From NCBI RefSeq assembly GCF_001557875.1, contig NZ_LNRF01000002.1, positions 124,001-188,000 of the forward strand: DNA of 64,000 nt, in the 5' to 3' direction. The first letter of the stretch is position 1, and each line of letters opens with the position of its first letter. The translations under genes and the position numbers were made by a program. Below, piece by piece: positions 26,868-36,717 of the stretch. The notes beneath the pieces are model-generated. The model did no database searches. It saw only the letters and a program-made list of their open reading frames with translations, and was not told where the DNA came from. The stretch comes from Vibrio splendidus (GTDB taxonomy: Bacteria > Pseudomonadota > Gammaproteobacteria > Enterobacterales > Vibrionaceae).

Positions 26868-29800
26868 ATGACCGCACGTGAAACTGTGGTTCCAGTTTTA
26901 CTTGAAAAAGTTTACAAGCTGATTCAAGACAAACTTGACCTTGCTCATCGACCTCTCGTAACTCAACTTGCTCAACACTTGTTTAGTAACGTTTCTCACG
27001 ACGATCTAACTCAGAGAAACGAATCCGATTTATATGGTGCTGTAGTTAGCTTATGGCATCACATCAATGAAAAGAAAGCCGACGAAATCTCTGTACGCGT
27101 TTTCAACCCGACGGTAAGTCGTCAAGGTTGGCAGTCTACTCATACTATCGTTGAGATAGTCGTTCCAGACAGTCCGTTCCTTGTTGATTCTGTAAAAATG
27201 GCACTTACTCGCCTAGACCTTTCTTCTCACCTTATGCTTCATAACCCAACACAAATCTCTCGCTCAGATAAGGGCAGTGTTGTCGGTGTTAGCAATAACG
27301 AAGGTGCATTCCAATCGCTTTTCCATATCGAAGTAGACCGTCTTAGCAGTAAAGCTGAAATGACAGCGCTTAAAACGGAGCTACTGGATATCTTTACCGA
27401 TACTAGCTTAGTTGTGAACGATTGGTTGAAGATGGTTGAAAGACTTGAAGAAGTAACCAATCAAGTAGAAAAGCAGAAAGAGAGCATTCCTGTAGATGGC
27501 CAACGTTTTGATGAAACGTTGGCGTTTCTTCGTTGGTTAGGTGAACACAACTTTACATTCATGGGTTATAAGGAATATGACCTAGTTTCAGTTAACGGCG
27601 ACACTGAACTGCAACCGACCAAGGAGCAAGGTCTTGGTTTGTTTGCGAATTCAGATCGTGTACGTAACGTTAAGTTGTCTGAGTTTTCTGATTCGGCACG
27701 CCTTGAAGCGAAAAAGCCTTATGTACTTATTGTAACCAAGGGCAACACGGCTTCACGCATTCACCGCCCAGCTTACAACGATTACATCGGTATTAAGAAG
27801 TTCGATAAGAACGGTAAGGTCATTGGTGAGCACCGCTTTACTGGTCTTTACACGTCTGCTGTTTATAACCAAACCGTTGAAACGATTCCTCTTGTTCGTG
27901 AGAAAGTAGACCGAATCTTAGACGCGAGTGGTTACCGTGAGGGTTCATACTCTTACAAAGCACTGCACAACATTCTTGAAAACTACCCACGTGATGAATT
28001 GCTTCAAGCTCGAGAAGAAGAGTTACTTGAAGTGGGTACTGGCGTAGTACAAATGCAAGATCGCGATCTTCTGCGTCTGTTCGTTCGCAAAGACCCGTTT
28101 GGCCGTTTCTTTAGCTGCATGGTTTACGTAACAAAAGATCGTTACAACACTGAGCTTCGTCGCCAAACCCAGCGCATCTTGAAGCAGTACTTTGGTTGTG
28201 AAGAAGAGGTTGAATTCACAACTTACTTCTCTGAAAGCCCACTGGCGAGAACGCACTATATTGTTCGTGTTGATAACAACAACATGGATGTGGACGTGAA
28301 AACAATTGAGCAAAATTTAATGGAAGTATCGTCTACGTGGGATGACCGCCTGTCTGAATCAATCATTGCAAACTTCGGTGAGAGCAAAGGGCTTCCATTG
28401 TCGAAAGAGTACATGCGTGCATTCCCACGTTCGTACAAAGAAGACATGATGCCAGGTTCTGCAGTTGCGGATATTGAACGTTTAGAAGCACTAAGTGAAG
28501 ACAACAAATTGGGTATGCTTTTCTACCGTCCTCAAGAAGAGGCGGCAGATTCTAAAGCAGTTCGTTTGAAGTTGTTCTACCACAGCGATGAGCCAATTCA
28601 CCTTTCTGATGTTATGCCAATGCTTGAAAACTTCGGCCTACGCGTTATCGGTGAATCACCTTATGAAGTGCGTAAAACTAATGGTGTGACATACTGGATC
28701 CTTGATTTCTCGATGTTGCACAAGAGCGATAAGACTATCGATCTTCGCGAAGCGCGCGATCTTTTCCAACAAGCGTTCGCAGCAATTTGGGCGGGTGAGT
28801 TAGACAGCGATGGTTTCAACCGTTTGGTACTTGGCGCTGGTCTTTCTGGCCGTGAAATCTCAATTTTACGTGCTTATGCTCGTTACATGCGTCAAGTGGG
28901 TTTCCCATTCAGCCAACAATACATTGAAGACACATTGTCTCATTACCCAGAGTTAGCGAAAGGGTTAGTGAGCCTATTCGGCAAGCGTTTTGACCCGAAA
29001 CTGAAGGGCAGCGCAAAAGGCCAACAAGATCTTATTAAGAAGATCACTGAGCAGTTGGATCATGTGGAAAGCTTGGATGATGATCGTATCATTCGTCGCT
29101 ACATGGAAATGATCACTGCAACGCTTCGTACTAACTACTACCAAGTAGACGAGAACAAGCAGTCTAAACCTTGGTTGGCTCTGAAAATGAGACCAAGCGA
29201 GATTCCAGATATCCCTGCGCCGGTTCCTGCGTTTGAGATCTTCGTTTACGCACCAGACATTGAAGGTGTCCATCTACGTGGCGGTAAAGTAGCACGTGGT
29301 GGTTTACGTTGGTCAGATCGTCAAGAGGACTTCCGTACTGAGATTCTAGGCCTAGTTAAAGCGCAACAAGTTAAGAACACGGTTATCGTTCCAGTAGGTG
29401 CTAAAGGTGGTTTCGTTTGTAAGCGTCAACACACTATGTCTGGCCGAGATGAGATCTTCGCGGAAGGTCAACGTTGTTATAAGCGATTCATTCGTGCATT
29501 GCTAGACGTTTCAGACAACATCATTGAAGGTGAGGTTATCCCACCTAATAGTGTTGTTCGTCACGATGAAGATGACCCGTACTTGGTTGTTGCTGCCGAT
29601 AAAGGTACAGCGACATTCTCAGATCTAGCGAACTCAGTAGCTGAAGAGTACAACTTCTGGTTAGGTGATGCGTTTGCATCGGGTGGTTCTAACGGTTACG
29701 ACCACAAAGCTATGGGTATCACGGCGAAAGGTGGCTGGGAATCTGTTAAACGTCACTTCCGTGAAATGGGCATCAACTGTCAAAGCACGGACTTCACTGC

Positions 29801-31709
29801 CATTGGTGTGGGTGATATGGCGGGTGACGTATTTGGTAACGGTATGCTGCTATCTAAGCACATTCGCTTACAAGCTGCGTTTAACCACATGCATATCTTC
29901 ATAGACCCTAATCCAGAATCAGCGTCAAGTTGGGTAGAGCGTGATCGTCTGTTTAATCTGCCTCGCTCTAGTTGGGAGGATTACAATAAAGACCTGATTT
30001 CTCAAGGTGGTGGCATCTTCTCTCGTCGAGCGAAGTCTATCTCTTTAACGCCTGAAATTCAGAAAATGCTGGGTACCAAGAAAGCATCAATGGCACCCAA
30101 TGACTTGATCAAAGCGATCTTGTCTATGCAGGTTGATCTACTTTGGAACGGTGGTATCGGTACTTACGTTAAGTCTTCTAGCGAGACTCATACTGATGTG
30201 GGTGACCGTGCAAATGACGTGCTACGTATTGATGGCCGTGACCTGAAAGCTAAGGTTGTTGGTGAAGGTGGTAACTTGGGTATGACTCAACTGGGTCGTA
30301 TTGAATACGCTCTAACGGGCGGTCGAGTTAATACTGACTTTGTTGATAACGTTGGTGGTGTAGATTGCTCGGATAATGAAGTTAACATTAAGATCTTCTT
30401 GAATGGCTTGGTGTCTAACGGTGATCTAACCGTTAAGCAACGTAACCAAGTTCTTGAGTCGATGGAAGACGAAGTCGGCGAAATCGTACTAGACGACGCT
30501 TACTGCCAAGCTGAGTCTATCTCTGTTACTGAGCATCAAGGTGTTGGCTTAGTGAAAGAGCAAATCCGCTTTATCCACACAATGGAAAAAGCAGGGTACT
30601 TAGATCGTGGTTTGGAATACATCCCAGATGACGAAACGCTTCTAGAGCGTGAGAAGCAAGGCCAAGCATTAACAAGGCCTGAGCTGTCGGTATTGATCGC
30701 TTACGGAAAAATGGTTCTAAAAGAAGATCTTGTGAGCGATGATATTGCGAATGATGAGTTCCATGCTCAACAACTGATGCAATACTTCCCAACAGAGTTA
30801 CGCCGTAACTATTCTCAGCACATGGATAACCATCCACTTCGTGCAGAAATCATTGCGACTGCGCTTGCTAACCAAATGGTTAACGAGATGGGCTGTAACT
30901 TCGTGACTCGCTTGCAAGAAGAGACGGGCGCAAACATTGTTGATATTGCGAATGCTTACGCAGCATCACGTGAAATCTACGGCCTGGGTCAGGTATTGAA
31001 GAGCATCCGTGAACTGGACAACATCTCTAGTTCTGAAGCTCAGTACGAATTGCTTTACCATGTGCGTCGTACGCTTCGTCGTCTAGCACGCTGGTTACTA
31101 AGAAACCGTGCGGGTAAGCAGTCAGTGAATGCATTGATTGAGCTTTACCAAGGTGATGTAGTCGCTATTACGGAAAAGCTGGATGAAAACCTAGTGGCTT
31201 CAGAAGTAGAAGAGCATAAAGCAATGGCTCAACTATGGATTGACCAAGGTGTAAACGCTGAGCTGGCTAATTCCGTGGCTCGTTTGTCTAGCCTGTACTC
31301 AGCACTGGATATATCCACAGTGGCTCGTGAAACCGGTAAAACAGTACAACAAGCGTCTAAGCTTTACTTCAACCTAGGCGACCGTTTATCACTGCACTGG
31401 TTCTTGAAGCAAATCAATGGCCAAGCTGTAGACAACAACTGGCAAGCACTGGCGCGTGCAGCATTCAGAGAAGATCTGGATTGGCAGCAACGTCAGTTAA
31501 CTGGCCAAGTACTTAACTGTGGTTGTGCTTCAGACATCGATGTAATTAAAGCGCTTGATGACTGGATGGAAAGTAACTCTGTTTCCCTACATCGTTGGGA
31601 AAGCATCTTAAACGAATTCAAAGTGGGTTCGGTTCATGAGTTTGCTAAGTTCTCAGTAGCATTGCGTGAATTGATGCTGTTGAATCTAAACTGCATGTCG
31701 AAAGACTAG
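26868..31709 (+). CDS. Large NAD-specific glutamate dehydrogenase
   Basis: Catabolic NAD-dependent glutamate dehydrogenase (about 1613 aa, the 180-kDa class), which turns glutamate into 2-oxoglutarate and ammonia. A long N-terminal region with ACT-like folds (about 1-700) is followed by the catalytic domain: GGKVARGGLRWSDRQEDFRTE with the family's substrate-binding pattern (about 805), VPVGAKGGFVCK with the catalytic Lys, and a Rossmann part (FTAIGVGDMAGDVFGNGML and VVGEGGNLGMTQLGR). The ATG at 26868 follows GGAG closely and starts MTARETVVPV; five extra codons upstream are unlikely. It is functionally linked to the aap importer as an amino-acid catabolism gene, but not in an operon. Confidence 0.95.
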   Translation: MTARETVVPVLLEKVYKLIQDKLDLAHRPLVTQLAQHLFSNVSHDDLTQRNESDLYGAVVSLWHHINEKKADEISVRVFNPTVSRQGWQSTHTIVEIVVPDSPFLVDSVKMALTRLDLSSHLMLHNPTQISRSDKGSVVGVSNNEGAFQSLFHIEVDRLSSKAEMTALKTELLDIFTDTSLVVNDWLKMVERLEEVTNQVEKQKESIPVDGQRFDETLAFLRWLGEHNFTFMGYKEYDLVSVNGDTELQPTKEQGLGLFANSDRVRNVKLSEFSDSARLEAKKPYVLIVTKGNTASRIHRPAYNDYIGIKKFDKNGKVIGEHRFTGLYTSAVYNQTVETIPLVREKVDRILDASGYREGSYSYKALHNILENYPRDELLQAREEELLEVGTGVVQMQDRDLLRLFVRKDPFGRFFSCMVYVTKDRYNTELRRQTQRILKQYFGCEEEVEFTTYFSESPLARTHYIVRVDNNNMDVDVKTIEQNLMEVSSTWDDRLSESIIANFGESKGLPLSKEYMRAFPRSYKEDMMPGSAVADIERLEALSEDNKLGMLFYRPQEEAADSKAVRLKLFYHSDEPIHLSDVMPMLENFGLRVIGESPYEVRKTNGVTYWILDFSMLHKSDKTIDLREARDLFQQAFAAIWAGELDSDGFNRLVLGAGLSGREISILRAYARYMRQVGFPFSQQYIEDTLSHYPELAKGLVSLFGKRFDPKLKGSAKGQQDLIKKITEQLDHVESLDDDRIIRRYMEMITATLRTNYYQVDENKQSKPWLALKMRPSEIPDIPAPVPAFEIFVYAPDIEGVHLRGGKVARGGLRWSDRQEDFRTEILGLVKAQQVKNTVIVPVGAKGGFVCKRQHTMSGRDEIFAEGQRCYKRFIRALLDVSDNIIEGEVIPPNSVVRHDEDDPYLVVAADKGTATFSDLANSVAEEYNFWLGDAFASGGSNGYDHKAMGITAKGGWESVKRHFREMGINCQSTDFTAIGVGDMAGDVFGNGMLLSKHIRLQAAFNHMHIFIDPNPESASSWVERDRLFNLPRSSWEDYNKDLISQGGGIFSRRAKSISLTPEIQKMLGTKKASMAPNDLIKAILSMQVDLLWNGGIGTYVKSSSETHTDVGDRANDVLRIDGRDLKAKVVGEGGNLGMTQLGRIEYALTGGRVNTDFVDNVGGVDCSDNEVNIKIFLNGLVSNGDLTVKQRNQVLESMEDEVGEIVLDDAYCQAESISVTEHQGVGLVKEQIRFIHTMEKAGYLDRGLEYIPDDETLLEREKQGQALTRPELSVLIAYGKMVLKEDLVSDDIANDEFHAQQLMQYFPTELRRNYSQHMDNHPLRAEIIATALANQMVNEMGCNFVTRLQEETGANIVDIANAYAASREIYGLGQVLKSIRELDNISSSEAQYELLYHVRRTLRRLARWLLRNRAGKQSVNALIELYQGDVVAITEKLDENLVASEVEEHKAMAQLWIDQGVNAELANSVARLSSLYSALDISTVARETGKTVQQASKLYFNLGDRLSLHWFLKQINGQAVDNNWQALARAAFREDLDWQQRQLTGQVLNCGCASDIDVIKALDDWMESNSVSLHRWESILNEFKVGSVHEFAKFSVALRELMLLNLNCMSKD

Positions 31710-31732
31710 TCACTAGATAAAACGAAAAAAAT

Positions 31733-31761
31733 AAGGGCAGGCCATAAGGTCTGCCTTTTTC
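31733..31761 (+). terminator. Glutamate dehydrogenase terminator
   Basis: An 11-bp stem with loop ATAA (31733-31743 with 31748-31758, including GU pairs) and a T run. Confidence 0.85.
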
Positions 31762-31968
31762 GTTTCGGTAAAGTGGGAGCCATTGGTCTAACGATTTTTG
31801 AAGGGTCAATCTCGACGCACACGTCGTTTGTTGTTAAGTGAGCTGGTGGCCGTAATGTGGTAGAGGCAAGAAGTGAGTTAATAACCTGAAGAAACGATAA
31901 CGTTTGCTTAATAAAGAACCTCATTCGTTAGCAAACTCGATTATCTTACCCTTACAGACAGTAATAGA

Positions 31969-31997
31969 TTGAATAGTTGGGTAAATAAGTAAATAAT
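31969..31997 (+). promoter_or_regulatory. pyrD: Predicted pyrD promoter
   Basis: TTGAAT (31969-31974), a 17-bp spacer and AATAAT (31992-31997) give a near-consensus sigma-70 pair. Initiation would fall at C32004, C32005 or G32006, at the 7th to 9th base after the -10 box. Confidence 0.55.
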
Positions 31998-32000
31998 ATC

Positions 32001-32024
32001 GCCCCGTTTATACGGGGCTTTTTT
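32001..32024 (+). terminator. Hairpin plus six T just upstream of pyrD RBS (terminator or leader control element)
   Basis: GCCCCGT / ACGGGGC with loop TTAT, followed by six T and, five bases later, the Shine-Dalgarno GGAGG (32030-32034). Such a hairpin would stop read-through from upstream. It also overlaps the first bases transcribed from the predicted pyrD promoter. Confidence 0.7.
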
Positions 32025-32038
32025 CTATCGGAGGCACA

Positions 32039-33049
32039 ATGCTTTACCGTCTAGCCAGAACTGGCTTTTTCCAACTTGATGCCGAAAAGGCACATGATCT
32101 TGCAATTCAAAATTTCAAGCGCTTCACAGGCACACCTATTGATCTTTTGTATCGCCAACAATTACCTCACCGACCTGTAGAGTGCATGGGTCTTACTTTT
32201 AAAAACCCAGTTGGCTTAGCTGCCGGCCTAGATAAAAACGGCGAATGTATTGATGCATTTGGCGCAATGGGCTTTGGTTTCGTAGAAGTAGGTACAGTGA
32301 CTCCACGTCCACAAGCGGGTAACGACAAACCTCGTTTATTCCGTCTTGTTGAAGCTGAAGGTATCATCAACCGCATGGGCTTTAACAACCTAGGCGTCGA
32401 CAACCTTGTTGAGAATGTTAAGAAGTCGAACTACGACGGCATCTTAGGCATTAACATCGGTAAGAACAAAGACACACCAATTGAAAAGGGCGCTGAAGAT
32501 TACTTGATCTGTATGGAGAAGGTATATCAATACGCTGGTTACATTGCAGTGAACATCTCTTCACCAAATACTCCAGGACTTCGTTCTCTACAATACGGCG
32601 AAGCTCTAGACGATCTGTTGTCTGAACTTAAAACGAAACAATCTGAACTGGAAGAGAAGCATGGTAAATATGTTCCTCTTGCTCTTAAGATTGCTCCGGA
32701 TCTAAGCGACGACGAAATTAGCCAAATTTGTGAATCATTGATCAAAAATAAGATCGATGGTGTGATCGCAACAAACACAACATTGGATCGTTCAATCGTT
32801 GAAGGCATGAAACATTGCGATGAAGCGGGTGGCCTAAGTGGACGTCCTGTTCAATCTCGCAGTACTGAAGTAGTTCGTAAACTTCACGAAGAGCTTGGTG
32901 ACAAACTGCCGATCATTGGAGTAGGTGGTGTTGACTCGTATGTTGCTGCAAAAGAGAAAATGATGGCGGGCGCTAAGCTTGTACAGGTTTACTCTGGTTT
33001 CATCTACAAAGGCCCAGGCCTAGTTGGCGATATCGTTAAAAATCTATAA
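32039..33049 (+). CDS. pyrD: PyrD, class 2 dihydroorotate dehydrogenase (quinone)
   Basis: Fourth step of de novo UMP synthesis: oxidises dihydroorotate to orotate with FMN and passes electrons to membrane quinone. 336 aa (E. coli 336). The N-terminal amphipathic helices of class 2 are present ([21 protein letters not shown]), followed by [12 protein letters not shown], the catalytic serine in [14 protein letters not shown], and the FMN phosphate site (IIGVGGVDS and [13 protein letters not shown]). Followed by a terminator and zapC, as in enteric genomes. Confidence 0.97.
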   Translation: MLYRLARTGFFQLDAEKAHDLAIQNFKRFTGTPIDLLYRQQLPHRPVECMGLTFKNPVGLAAGLDKNGECIDAFGAMGFGFVEVGTVTPRPQAGNDKPRLFRLVEAEGIINRMGFNNLGVDNLVENVKKSNYDGILGINIGKNKDTPIEKGAEDYLICMEKVYQYAGYIAVNISSPNTPGLRSLQYGEALDDLLSELKTKQSELEEKHGKYVPLALKIAPDLSDDEISQICESLIKNKIDGVIATNTTLDRSIVEGMKHCDEAGGLSGRPVQSRSTEVVRKLHEELGDKLPIIGVGGVDSYVAAKEKMMAGAKLVQVYSGFIYKGPGLVGDIVKNL

Positions 33050-33144
33050 GCTGAAAATTGCTTTATTCTTGAAAAGCGACAATCTGGCATCGTCTTACTA
33101 AAAGAGACACTGTAACTCACTGAGTTGTAGAGAAAAGCGATAAG

Positions 33145-33173
33145 AAAGAGGAATTCATTTCCTCTTTTTTTTT
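33145..33173 (+). terminator. pyrD terminator
   Basis: AAAGAGGAA / TTTCCTCTTT stem with a four-base loop and a nine-T run. Confidence 0.85.
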
Positions 33174-33257
33174 GCCTATTGCTCAGTAAAATTACTGTAA
33201 TTGAAGGTAATTTTGCGTTTTACCTAATGGAATGGTTCAACAGTGTGAGACGAAATG

Positions 33258-33803
33258 ATGCTTAAACCTAGCGATACATGGAGTTGGTATTACGATGAGC
33301 AGCAATGTTCATTAATGCTAAACCTCGGAGAGGATATGATTTTCAAAACGAATCTGGTCCGCAATAAGCTGGTGGACTGCGCGTTTAGAGATAATGAATT
33401 CACCGTTGATGACGCATCTTCATACCAAACCTTCAAAGAACAAATTTCTGGCTTAGAACTGTCTGAGCCTCGCCAAGCTGAACTCGCGCTTTATTGCGTG
33501 GCAGCAAAGCGCTTCCACAAGCCTGTACAGCCTAAGAGTTGGTTCTTCGACTCACAGGGCGCTGGCCACGAATATCCTCAAGAAGGGGATATCGTACAAA
33601 TGAATAACGAGCATAGCTTAGGGTATTTCATTGTATTAGAAGTGGGAGAGTGTGCGAGCCTATGTGCATTTGTCGACCTAGAAGAGTTTCTGCTTACACC
33701 TTCAAAAGGGTTACGCTTTGGTGACTCGATTAAGGTCATGCACGATAGAATGATAGACGCGAACGCTATTCTTCATCAAACGCACATTGCGATGGTCGGT
33801 TAG
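33258..33803 (+). CDS. zapC: ZapC, FtsZ-ring-associated cell division protein
   Basis: Cytosolic protein that bundles FtsZ and stabilises the division ring. 181 aa. The N-terminus MLKPSDTWSWYYDEQQCSLMLNLG matches E. coli ZapC (YcbW, MRIKPDDNWRWYYDEE), and PKSWFFDSQGAGHEYP is a typical mid segment. Two adjacent ATG codons exist (33255 and 33258); the second matches the family start. Position directly after pyrD supports the call. Confidence 0.9.
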   Translation: MLKPSDTWSWYYDEQQCSLMLNLGEDMIFKTNLVRNKLVDCAFRDNEFTVDDASSYQTFKEQISGLELSEPRQAELALYCVAAKRFHKPVQPKSWFFDSQGAGHEYPQEGDIVQMNNEHSLGYFIVLEVGECASLCAFVDLEEFLLTPSKGLRFGDSIKVMHDRMIDANAILHQTHIAMVG

Positions 33804-33865
33804 CCTTCAATCTAATCCATCATTTCTCACACCATCGCAACGCATCAACCTGTCAAATCTTCCCC

Positions 33866-33892
33866 AAAATCGGCTCATTAGCCGATTTTTTT
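33866..33892 (+). terminator. zapC terminator
   Basis: AAATCGGCT / AGCCGATTT stem with loop CATT and seven T. Confidence 0.85.
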
Positions 33893-34274
33893 GTGCCTAA
33901 AAAACCTCATCCTGATAAATACATCACTGCTTAACCATTTAAATAGTGAACTTGCGACTATTTTTTCGCCTTAATTTCTGCCTGTTTTTATCGCCAGAAG
34001 TGTAATTTACCCATCTTTATTCCCTGTTTTTGCCATTTTGTAGCTAAGTTTCACCCTTAAATTTCATTTGGTATATACCAATTTTGAGGTGAATATAAAT
34101 TCACATTATCGCTTTGGTCGGTATTTGGTCATGAATCTTGTTGGTTTGATAAGTCTTATGTTCTAAGGGGATGTGGGTAAGCGATCGCTTCAACACTGTG
34201 CGTTTGCTAGCCAGTTAGAAGAAAGATTCAATGAAAAGACGAGTTTAGTGTGATGCTCTAGTAACAAATTCAGG

Positions 34275-34280
34275 TATAAT
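34275..34280 (+). promoter_or_regulatory. Probable rlmKL -10 box
   Basis: Perfect TATAAT 31 bp before the ATG at 34311; the -35 region is weak. Confidence 0.45.
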
Positions 34281-34310
34281 CGAGCTCATTTTTATCAATA
34301 AAAGAACACT

Positions 34311-36431
34311 ATGAATCAATATCTAGCGGTTACCTCAAATGGCCTTGAGAATTTATTAGTTGAAGAACTAACCCAACTAGGGATTACAAACGCAAAACCT
34401 GTTCAAGCAGGTGTTAAATTCAAAGCCACCAATGAGCAAATTTATCGTTGTTGTTTGTGGAGCCGTTTGGCTTCTCGATTTGTACGTGTCCTTTCTGAAT
34501 TCACTTGTATGGACGACATGGATTTGTACCTATCAACCACTGCGGTTAACTGGGTAAATCAATTCCATAGCTCAAAGCGTTTTGTTGTTGACTTCAATGG
34601 TACGAACAACGAAATCCGCAATAGCCAATACGGTGCGATGAAAGTAAAAGATGCTGTTGTTGATTGCTTTGAGAAGAAGTCTTTGCCTCGTCCTTCTATC
34701 AGCAAAGAGAACCCAGACATTCGAATTCACGTTCGTCTACACCGTGATAAAGCGATTCTTGGTGTTGATATGGTGGGTAGCGGTCTGCATCAACGTGGTT
34801 ACCGTCCAGAATCAGGTCGCGCACCTCTACGTGAAACACTTGCTGCAGCGATTCTTCTTCGTAGTGGTTGGGATGCGACTAAACCTTTCCTAGATCCTAT
34901 GTGTGGTTCAGGTACGTTAGTGATTGAAGCGGCAATGATGGCTGCAAACATGGCTCCAGGTGTTAAACGCCAGAAGTGGTGTTTTGAATCACTAGAAGAT
35001 TTCGAACCAGAGCTTTGGGCTGAAGTTAAAGCTGAAGCAAACGTTCAAGGCCGTCGTGGTGTCAAGAAAGTAGAATGTAAGTTCTATGGCTATGACAATG
35101 ATGAACGCATGATCAAAACGGCGCGTGATAATGCTCGTCGTGCTGGTGTTGAAGAGTTGATTGAATTCGAAGTAGGTGATGCTGCAAAACTTAAGCGTCC
35201 TACCGAGTTTACTGATGGTGTGATTGTTTCTAACCCACCTTATGGTGAGCGTCTAGGTACAGAGCCGGGCCTAATTGCACTTTACACGGCATTCGGCGCG
35301 CAGCTTAAAGCGGAATTTGGCGGTTGTAACGCGTCTATCTTCTCTAGTTCAGACGAACTACTTAGCTGCCTACGCATGCGTGCAGACAAACAGTTCAAAT
35401 TGAATAATGGTGCGTTACCGTGTCACCAAAAGAACTACTCAATTTCAGATCGTCCGATGTCAGAACGTCCAGCGGGCGAACAAGAACAGCTGATTGCTCC
35501 TGACTTCGCAAACCGTCTTAAAAAGAACATCGGTAAAATTGGCAAGTGGGCTAAGAAAGAGCAACTAGATTGTTACCGTATCTACGATGCTGACTTACCA
35601 GAATACAATGTAGCGATTGACGTATACCCAGGTCATCTTGTGATTCAAGAATACGCAGCGCCTAAAGATGTACCGGAAGAGAAGGCTAAACGTCGTCTAA
35701 CCGATATTATCCGTGCTTCTATTCAAGTAACGGGCGTTGAAGCAAACAACGTGGTTCTTAAGGTTCGTCAGAAGCAGAAAGGCCGTTCTCAATACCAGAA
35801 GATGGCTCAAGACTCATCTAATCTAGAAGTGAACGAATACGGTGTTAAGCTGATTGTTAATCTTCATGATTACCTAGATACAGGCTTGTTCCTAGATCAT
35901 AAGATCACTCGTCGTCGTATCGGTGAGATGGCTGCAGGTAAAGATTTCCTAAACCTGTTTGCTTACACGGGTAGTGCATCTGTTCATGCTGCTGTCGGTG
36001 GCGCGCGCTCTACAACAACGGTTGATATGTCGAATACCTACCTTGAGTGGGCAAAGCAGAACATGGAGCTTAATGGCCGTGTGGGTCGTCAACATCAGTT
36101 TGTTCAAGCTGATTGCTTACAGTGGTTGGTTAAAGAGCAGGGTTCTTACGACCTGATCTTTATTGATCCACCTACGTTCTCAAACTCTAAGCGTATGGAT
36201 CAATCTTTCGATGTTCAACGTGATCACATTCAGTTGATGGAAAACCTCAAGCGTCTTCTTCGTGAAGAAGGCACGATTGTGTTCTCTAACAACAAACGTC
36301 ACTTCAAAATGGATCTAGAAGGTCTAGAAGCGTTAGGCCTTAAAGCTCAGAACATCTCTGCTAAGACGCTTCCATTGGACTTCTCTCGCAATAAGCACAT
36401 TCATAACTGCTGGTTGATTACTCATAAGTAG
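34311..36431 (+). CDS. rlmL: RlmKL, fused 23S rRNA methyltransferase (m2G2445 / m7G2069)
   Basis: Bifunctional enzyme for 23S rRNA helix 74. 706 aa (E. coli 702). The N-terminal THUMP region (about 1-160) is followed by the RlmL domain with [15 protein letters not shown] and the catalytic NPPYGERLG, and a C-terminal RlmK domain with [16 protein letters not shown] and [10 protein letters not shown]. First gene of a four-gene run rlmKL, glutaredoxin-like, uup, DUF3466 (gaps of 25 and 9 bp and one overlap). Confidence 0.95.
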   Translation: MNQYLAVTSNGLENLLVEELTQLGITNAKPVQAGVKFKATNEQIYRCCLWSRLASRFVRVLSEFTCMDDMDLYLSTTAVNWVNQFHSSKRFVVDFNGTNNEIRNSQYGAMKVKDAVVDCFEKKSLPRPSISKENPDIRIHVRLHRDKAILGVDMVGSGLHQRGYRPESGRAPLRETLAAAILLRSGWDATKPFLDPMCGSGTLVIEAAMMAANMAPGVKRQKWCFESLEDFEPELWAEVKAEANVQGRRGVKKVECKFYGYDNDERMIKTARDNARRAGVEELIEFEVGDAAKLKRPTEFTDGVIVSNPPYGERLGTEPGLIALYTAFGAQLKAEFGGCNASIFSSSDELLSCLRMRADKQFKLNNGALPCHQKNYSISDRPMSERPAGEQEQLIAPDFANRLKKNIGKIGKWAKKEQLDCYRIYDADLPEYNVAIDVYPGHLVIQEYAAPKDVPEEKAKRRLTDIIRASIQVTGVEANNVVLKVRQKQKGRSQYQKMAQDSSNLEVNEYGVKLIVNLHDYLDTGLFLDHKITRRRIGEMAAGKDFLNLFAYTGSASVHAAVGGARSTTTVDMSNTYLEWAKQNMELNGRVGRQHQFVQADCLQWLVKEQGSYDLIFIDPPTFSNSKRMDQSFDVQRDHIQLMENLKRLLREEGTIVFSNNKRHFKMDLEGLEALGLKAQNISAKTLPLDFSRNKHIHNCWLITHK

Positions 36432-36456
36432 TTAAGAGATTGTATAAGGATATATA

Positions 36457-36717
36457 GTGCTGACTCTCTACAGTACAGAAGGGTGCCATCTATGTGAGAT
36501 GGCATTCCAACTCACGGAACAGTTAAACATTAGCCATCACGTCAACGTTGTCGACATTGCATTTGATGATGAGCTCTTTTCCCGTTACGGGGTCACTATT
36601 CCTGTGCTCAAATTTGAAAGCTCTGACCTTTCTCAAAGCTCAGAGCTTAACTGGCCATTTGGCTTGTTAGAACTTAATGATTGGTTAAAGAAAAATGGCA
36701 TTACTTACAATTCATAA
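36457..36717 (+). CDS. Glutaredoxin-like protein (DUF836)
   Basis: 86 aa thioredoxin-fold protein with an N-terminal C-x-x-C (LYSTEGCHLCEMAFQL) and the cis-proline strand YGVTIPVLKF. The GTG start is supported by AAGGA six bases upstream. It overlaps the uup start by 23 bp, so the two are translationally coupled, and it lies between rlmKL and uup, a common gammaproteobacterial placement. Redox partner unknown. Confidence 0.87.
   Translation: MLTLYSTEGCHLCEMAFQLTEQLNISHHVNVVDIAFDDELFSRYGVTIPVLKFESSDLSQSSELNWPFGLLELNDWLKKNGITYNS

Larger units (their letters stand above)
31710..32038. other. Intergenic region between glutamate dehydrogenase and pyrD
   Basis: 329 bp. It holds the dehydrogenase terminator (31733-31761), a middle stretch with no credible gene, and the pyrD promoter and leader hairpin (31969-32026). 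Confidence 0.6.
33804..34310. other. 507-bp AT-rich intergenic region between zapC and rlmKL
   Basis: It contains the zapC terminator, a perfect 14-bp palindrome TTGGTATATACCAA (34068-34081), a perfect 12-bp palindrome AAGCGATCGCTT (34181-34192) and the rlmKL -10 box. No reading frame of note on either strand. Confidence 0.6.
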
